Source of the DNA: Bryobacterales bacterium
GTDB lineage: Bacteria; Acidobacteriota; Terriglobia; Bryobacterales; Bryobacteraceae
NCBI GenBank assembly: GCA_016713735.1
Contig: JADJOP010000037.1
Coordinates: 124,001-188,000, forward strand
Length of the DNA: 64,000 bases
Direction: 5' to 3'
In this document: positions 61,300 to 64,000 of the stretch, piece by piece
Layout of the letters: the number at the start of each line of letters is the position of its first letter
How positions within the stretch are numbered: the first letter of the stretch is position 1
Notes under the pieces: model-generated
What the model saw: only the letters and a program-made list of their open reading frames with translations
What the model was told of the DNA's origin: nothing
The model's database searches: none
Made by a program: the position numbers and the translations under genes

Positions 61300-64000
61300 A
61301 TGAAATGGAGTAGTGGGTTTAGGACGGCTTTCGTCCTCATGTGGGTCGCTGCATTTCTACTGATCACGTTTGCACCCAAGGCCGAAGCGCAGGTGTTGTA
61401 CGGCCAGTTGGTGGGCGTTGTTCAGGACCCCTCAGGGTCGATGATCGGCGCCGCCAAGGTGTCCATCGTGAATAAGGGGACCGGGCTGAGCCGCGAGGCC
61501 CAGACGGATGAATTTGGCCGCTATACATTTGCCTCGTTGCCGACCGGCACCTATGACGTCACCGTCAATGCCTCCGGCTTCAAGTCGGTGACGCAGACCG
61601 GCGTCGACGTCACGGTGAACAACGTCCGCTCGCTCGACATCCGCATGGAAGTCGGCGCGGTCACCGAGTCCATCCAGGTCTCGGCCTCCACCGTCGCCCT
61701 GAAAACCGAAAAGGCCGACGTATCGACGGAGATCGGCGCCAAAGCGGTCCAGGACCTGCCTCTGCCGGCCTACCGCAACTACCAGAGCCTGATCAACCTC
61801 GTTCCCGGCGCGACGCCGGCCGGCTTCCAGAACGCCGTAATCGACACGCCGGGGCGCGCGCTGACGACCAACGTCAACGGCACGAACCGCAATAACAACA
61901 ACACGCGCGTGGACGGAGCCACCAACGTCTTCATCTGGCTGCCCCACCACACGCTATATGTGCAACCGGTCGAGTCGATTGAAACGGTGAACATCACCAC
62001 GGGCTCGATGGACGCCGAACAGGGCATGGCCGGTGGCGCGGCCATCACGGTGCAAACCAAGTCGGGCACCAATGAATTTCACGGCGTGGGGTTCTGGTAT
62101 CACCAGAACCAGCACCTCAAGGCGCGTCACTTCTTTGACCGCATCGACAGGCTGCCGGTGGCCAACCTGAACATCTTCGGCGGCACGATCGGCGGTCCGA
62201 TCGTGAAGAACAAGCTGTTCTTCTTCGGCAGCTACGAGCGCACGACGGAGCGGTCTGGACAATCCGGCCAGTTCAACGTGCCGACGGCGGCCATCCGCAC
62301 GGGCGATTTCTCTGGCCTGAGGGCGTTGTCGACAATTTACGATCCAGCCACCGGGCAGCCCAATGGCGCCGGCCGCCAGCCGTTTGCCAACAACATCATC
62401 CCCTCGGCGCGGATCAGCCCCATCTTCGCTGAGATTCAGAAACTGGCGCCGCTTCCCAACGCTCCTGCCACCGATGCCTTCGGCCTCCAGAGCAACTTCA
62501 TCAACTCGGGCACGTTTAAGCTCGACCGCGACAACTACGACATCAAGACGAACTACCAGGCGTCACAGAACCTGATGATCTGGGGCAAGTACAGCCGCAT
62601 GGTAGCGCCCGTGACCGGATTGGTGGCCTTCGGCGATCTGGTCGGCCCTGGCATCGGCTCGGCCAACAACGGCAGCGGCGACACGACCGTTCAGATTCCG
62701 ACCGTGGGCTTTAACTACACCGCCTCGTCGACGATGTTCGTCGATGGCGTCTTTGGCTATAGCCGCTTTGACCAGCAGGTGACCGGCGTGGACTTCGGCA
62801 AGAACTGGGGCCAGGATGTGTTCAAGATTCCTGGCACCAACGGCGGCCGTACCTTCGCCAACGATGACCGCTACAGCGGCATGCCCGTGTTCAACCAGGG
62901 CTTCACGGCCTGGGGTCAGACTTCGACCTGGATCCCTGCCTTCCGCAACGACCGCAGCTACACCTTCTCGCTCAACGTGTCGAAGCTGAAGGGCGCTCAC
63001 GAACTGCGCTTCGGCTACGACATGGTGCGCCACGCCATGAACCACTGGCAACCGGAGACGGGCAACCCCCGCGGCGCCATCACCTTCGGCGGCAACGCAA
63101 CGATGGTGCAGGGCGGCATCGCTCAATCCACCAACTCTTACGCCGCGGGCCTGCTCGGCCAGATCACCAGCTGGAGCAAGTCGGTGCAGTACTTCCTCAT
63201 GCAGACGCGTGAGTGGCAGTATGGCATGTATTTCCGCGACCGCTGGCGCGTGAACAACAAGCTCACCGTCAACCTCGGCCTGCGCTATGAGTACTACCCG
63301 CTGATCCACCGCGGTGACCGCGGCATCGAACGCTGGGATCCGGCCACCAACCTCGTCTACCTCGGCGGCCTCGGCAACACCCCGCGCGACGCCGGCATCA
63401 GCGTCTCCAAGGGCCTCTGGGCGCCGCGCCTCGGCATCGCCTACCGCGCCACCGACAAGACCGTGGTTCGCCTCGGCTACGGCCTGACGCCCAACCCGCT
63501 GCCGTTCTCGCGCCCGCTGCGCGGCCTCTATCCGGCCACGATCACGGCGAGCAATGCGGCGGCCGATCAGTTCGGCATTCTCGGCACGCTGGCCAACGGC
63601 ATTCCGGAAGTTCCGGTGCCCAACGTCGCCAGCGGCGTGATTCCGCTGCCGAGAAACGTCGACATGGGCCCCCGCAGCCCGTATGGCTCGATTGACCGCG
63701 GCTACATCCAGAGCTGGAACTTCACCATCGAGCACAAGCTGCCGCAGAACTTCATCGGCAGTGTCGCTTACGTGGGTACGCAGACGACGCGGCAGATGGG
63801 CGATATCGACATCAACGCCGCCGCCCCCGGCACGGCCGGACAGGGCCGCCCCTACTTTGAGCGCAATGGCAACATCGCCCTCAATATGTGGAACGGCTTT
63901 GTCAGCGGCAATTACCACGCACTACAGGTGTCCGGCGACCGCCAGTTTGCCGCCGGCCTGTTCATGAAGAACAGCTTCACCTGGTCGAAGACCATCAACT
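61300..64000 (+). CDS. TonB-dependent receptor, carboxypeptidase-regulatory/Oar type (3' truncated)
   Basis: At least 900 codons, open to the window end. The ATG at 61300-61302 follows GAGGTG. A signal peptide (MWVAAFLLITFAPKAEAQ) is followed by a carboxypeptidase regulatory-like domain (GQLVGVVQDPSGSMIGAAKVSI in part, TDEFGRYTFASLPTGTYDVTV in part), then the plug with VPGATPAG, the NNTRVDGATN loop and KSGTNEFHG. The barrel strands are seen from about 62160 with FFGSYER and LGLRYEYYP. These SusC/Oar-like receptors import large substrates or act as adhesins. Partner with the divergent BACON protein is possible. Confidence 0.93.
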   Translation, partial: MKWSSGFRTAFVLMWVAAFLLITFAPKAEAQVLYGQLVGVVQDPSGSMIGAAKVSIVNKGTGLSREAQTDEFGRYTFASLPTGTYDVTVNASGFKSVTQTGVDVTVNNVRSLDIRMEVGAVTESIQVSASTVALKTEKADVSTEIGAKAVQDLPLPAYRNYQSLINLVPGATPAGFQNAVIDTPGRALTTNVNGTNRNNNNTRVDGATNVFIWLPHHTLYVQPVESIETVNITTGSMDAEQGMAGGAAITVQTKSGTNEFHGVGFWYHQNQHLKARHFFDRIDRLPVANLNIFGGTIGGPIVKNKLFFFGSYERTTERSGQSGQFNVPTAAIRTGDFSGLRALSTIYDPATGQPNGAGRQPFANNIIPSARISPIFAEIQKLAPLPNAPATDAFGLQSNFINSGTFKLDRDNYDIKTNYQASQNLMIWGKYSRMVAPVTGLVAFGDLVGPGIGSANNGSGDTTVQIPTVGFNYTASSTMFVDGVFGYSRFDQQVTGVDFGKNWGQDVFKIPGTNGGRTFANDDRYSGMPVFNQGFTAWGQTSTWIPAFRNDRSYTFSLNVSKLKGAHELRFGYDMVRHAMNHWQPETGNPRGAITFGGNATMVQGGIAQSTNSYAAGLLGQITSWSKSVQYFLMQTREWQYGMYFRDRWRVNNKLTVNLGLRYEYYPLIHRGDRGIERWDPATNLVYLGGLGNTPRDAGISVSKGLWAPRLGIAYRATDKTVVRLGYGLTPNPLPFSRPLRGLYPATITASNAAADQFGILGTLANGIPEVPVPNVASGVIPLPRNVDMGPRSPYGSIDRGYIQSWNFTIEHKLPQNFIGSVAYVGTQTTRQMGDIDINAAAPGTAGQGRPYFERNGNIALNMWNGFVSGNYHALQVSGDRQFAAGLFMKNSFTWSKTIN

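Overview
The window is a high-GC chromosomal segment that reads as an acidobacterium close to Candidatus Solibacter / Bryobacter (order Bryobacterales). Three things point there: a secreted protein with Ig-like repeats and the C-terminal domain known as TIGR03437 (58648-60963, minus), a long TonB-dependent receptor with an N-terminal carboxypeptidase-like plug extension (61300-64000), and many zf-HC2/sigma, CHAT, PilZ and secreted-hydrolase genes. This assignment is inference from gene content; no marker gene was searched. Both window edges cut genes.

Layout. 1-4550: a DNA topoisomerase III fused in one chain to a complete RecQ helicase, then an orphan HicB-like antitoxin whose 3' end runs into the wreck of a Gp49-type toxin / XRE antitoxin pair (minus strand, 4500-4959). 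5022-12485: sugar-isomerase-like TIM barrel, adenylate kinase, PilZ, SMI1/KNR4, an SRPBCC + ArsR pair with a 24-bp palindrome over its start codon, an SDR-ALDH-degenerate sulfatase operon. 12549-13250: tRNA-His and a brnT-brnA toxin-antitoxin pair with a putative operator. 13317-20194: an orphan NtrC-type regulator, a very large secreted metalloprotease with eight Ig-like repeats (two frameshifts) and a PEP-CTERM protein (one frameshift). 20479-25432: MFS-rhomboid-Gfo/Idh operon (two frameshifts), MBL-fold hydrolase and class A beta-lactamase-like protein. 25488-27955: a lower-GC three-gene block of unknowns led by a winged-helix regulator. 28370-30461: stand-alone phage-spike OB-fold protein, a PD-(D/E)XK/DUF2130-like protein and a DinB-like protein (two frameshifts).

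30524-32839 is a compact bacterial microcompartment (BMC) locus: class II aldolase with a probable encapsulation helix, one BMC-H and three BMC-P shell genes. 33819-37988 is a signalling cassette: TPR-CHAT protease, sigma factor, zinc-finger anti-sigma factor. Then come an ACT-DUF5612 protein, a giant 1438-aa secreted protein, a KdsC-like phosphatase, tilS, ftsH, a HAD phosphatase, two tandem secreted metallo-beta-lactamase-fold hydrolases, two tandem TlpA-like thioredoxins, a HELAH zinc protease with an MFS exporter, an HxlR/SDR/cytochrome c cluster, a 46-aa unannotated basic protein, glucarate dehydratase and a CE1-type esterase.

Ten otherwise coherent reading frames are broken by apparent single-base indels, mostly in short G/C or A runs. 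Correcting one base restores a family-typical protein each time, so I annotate these as frameshifted CDSs and flag that consensus error and real decay cannot be told apart from sequence alone. The strongest candidates for new biology are the topoisomerase III-RecQ fusion, the CHAT/sigma/anti-sigma cassette, the minimal BMC locus, and the 25.5-28.6 kb block of unrecognised genes and the solitary spike-like OB protein.
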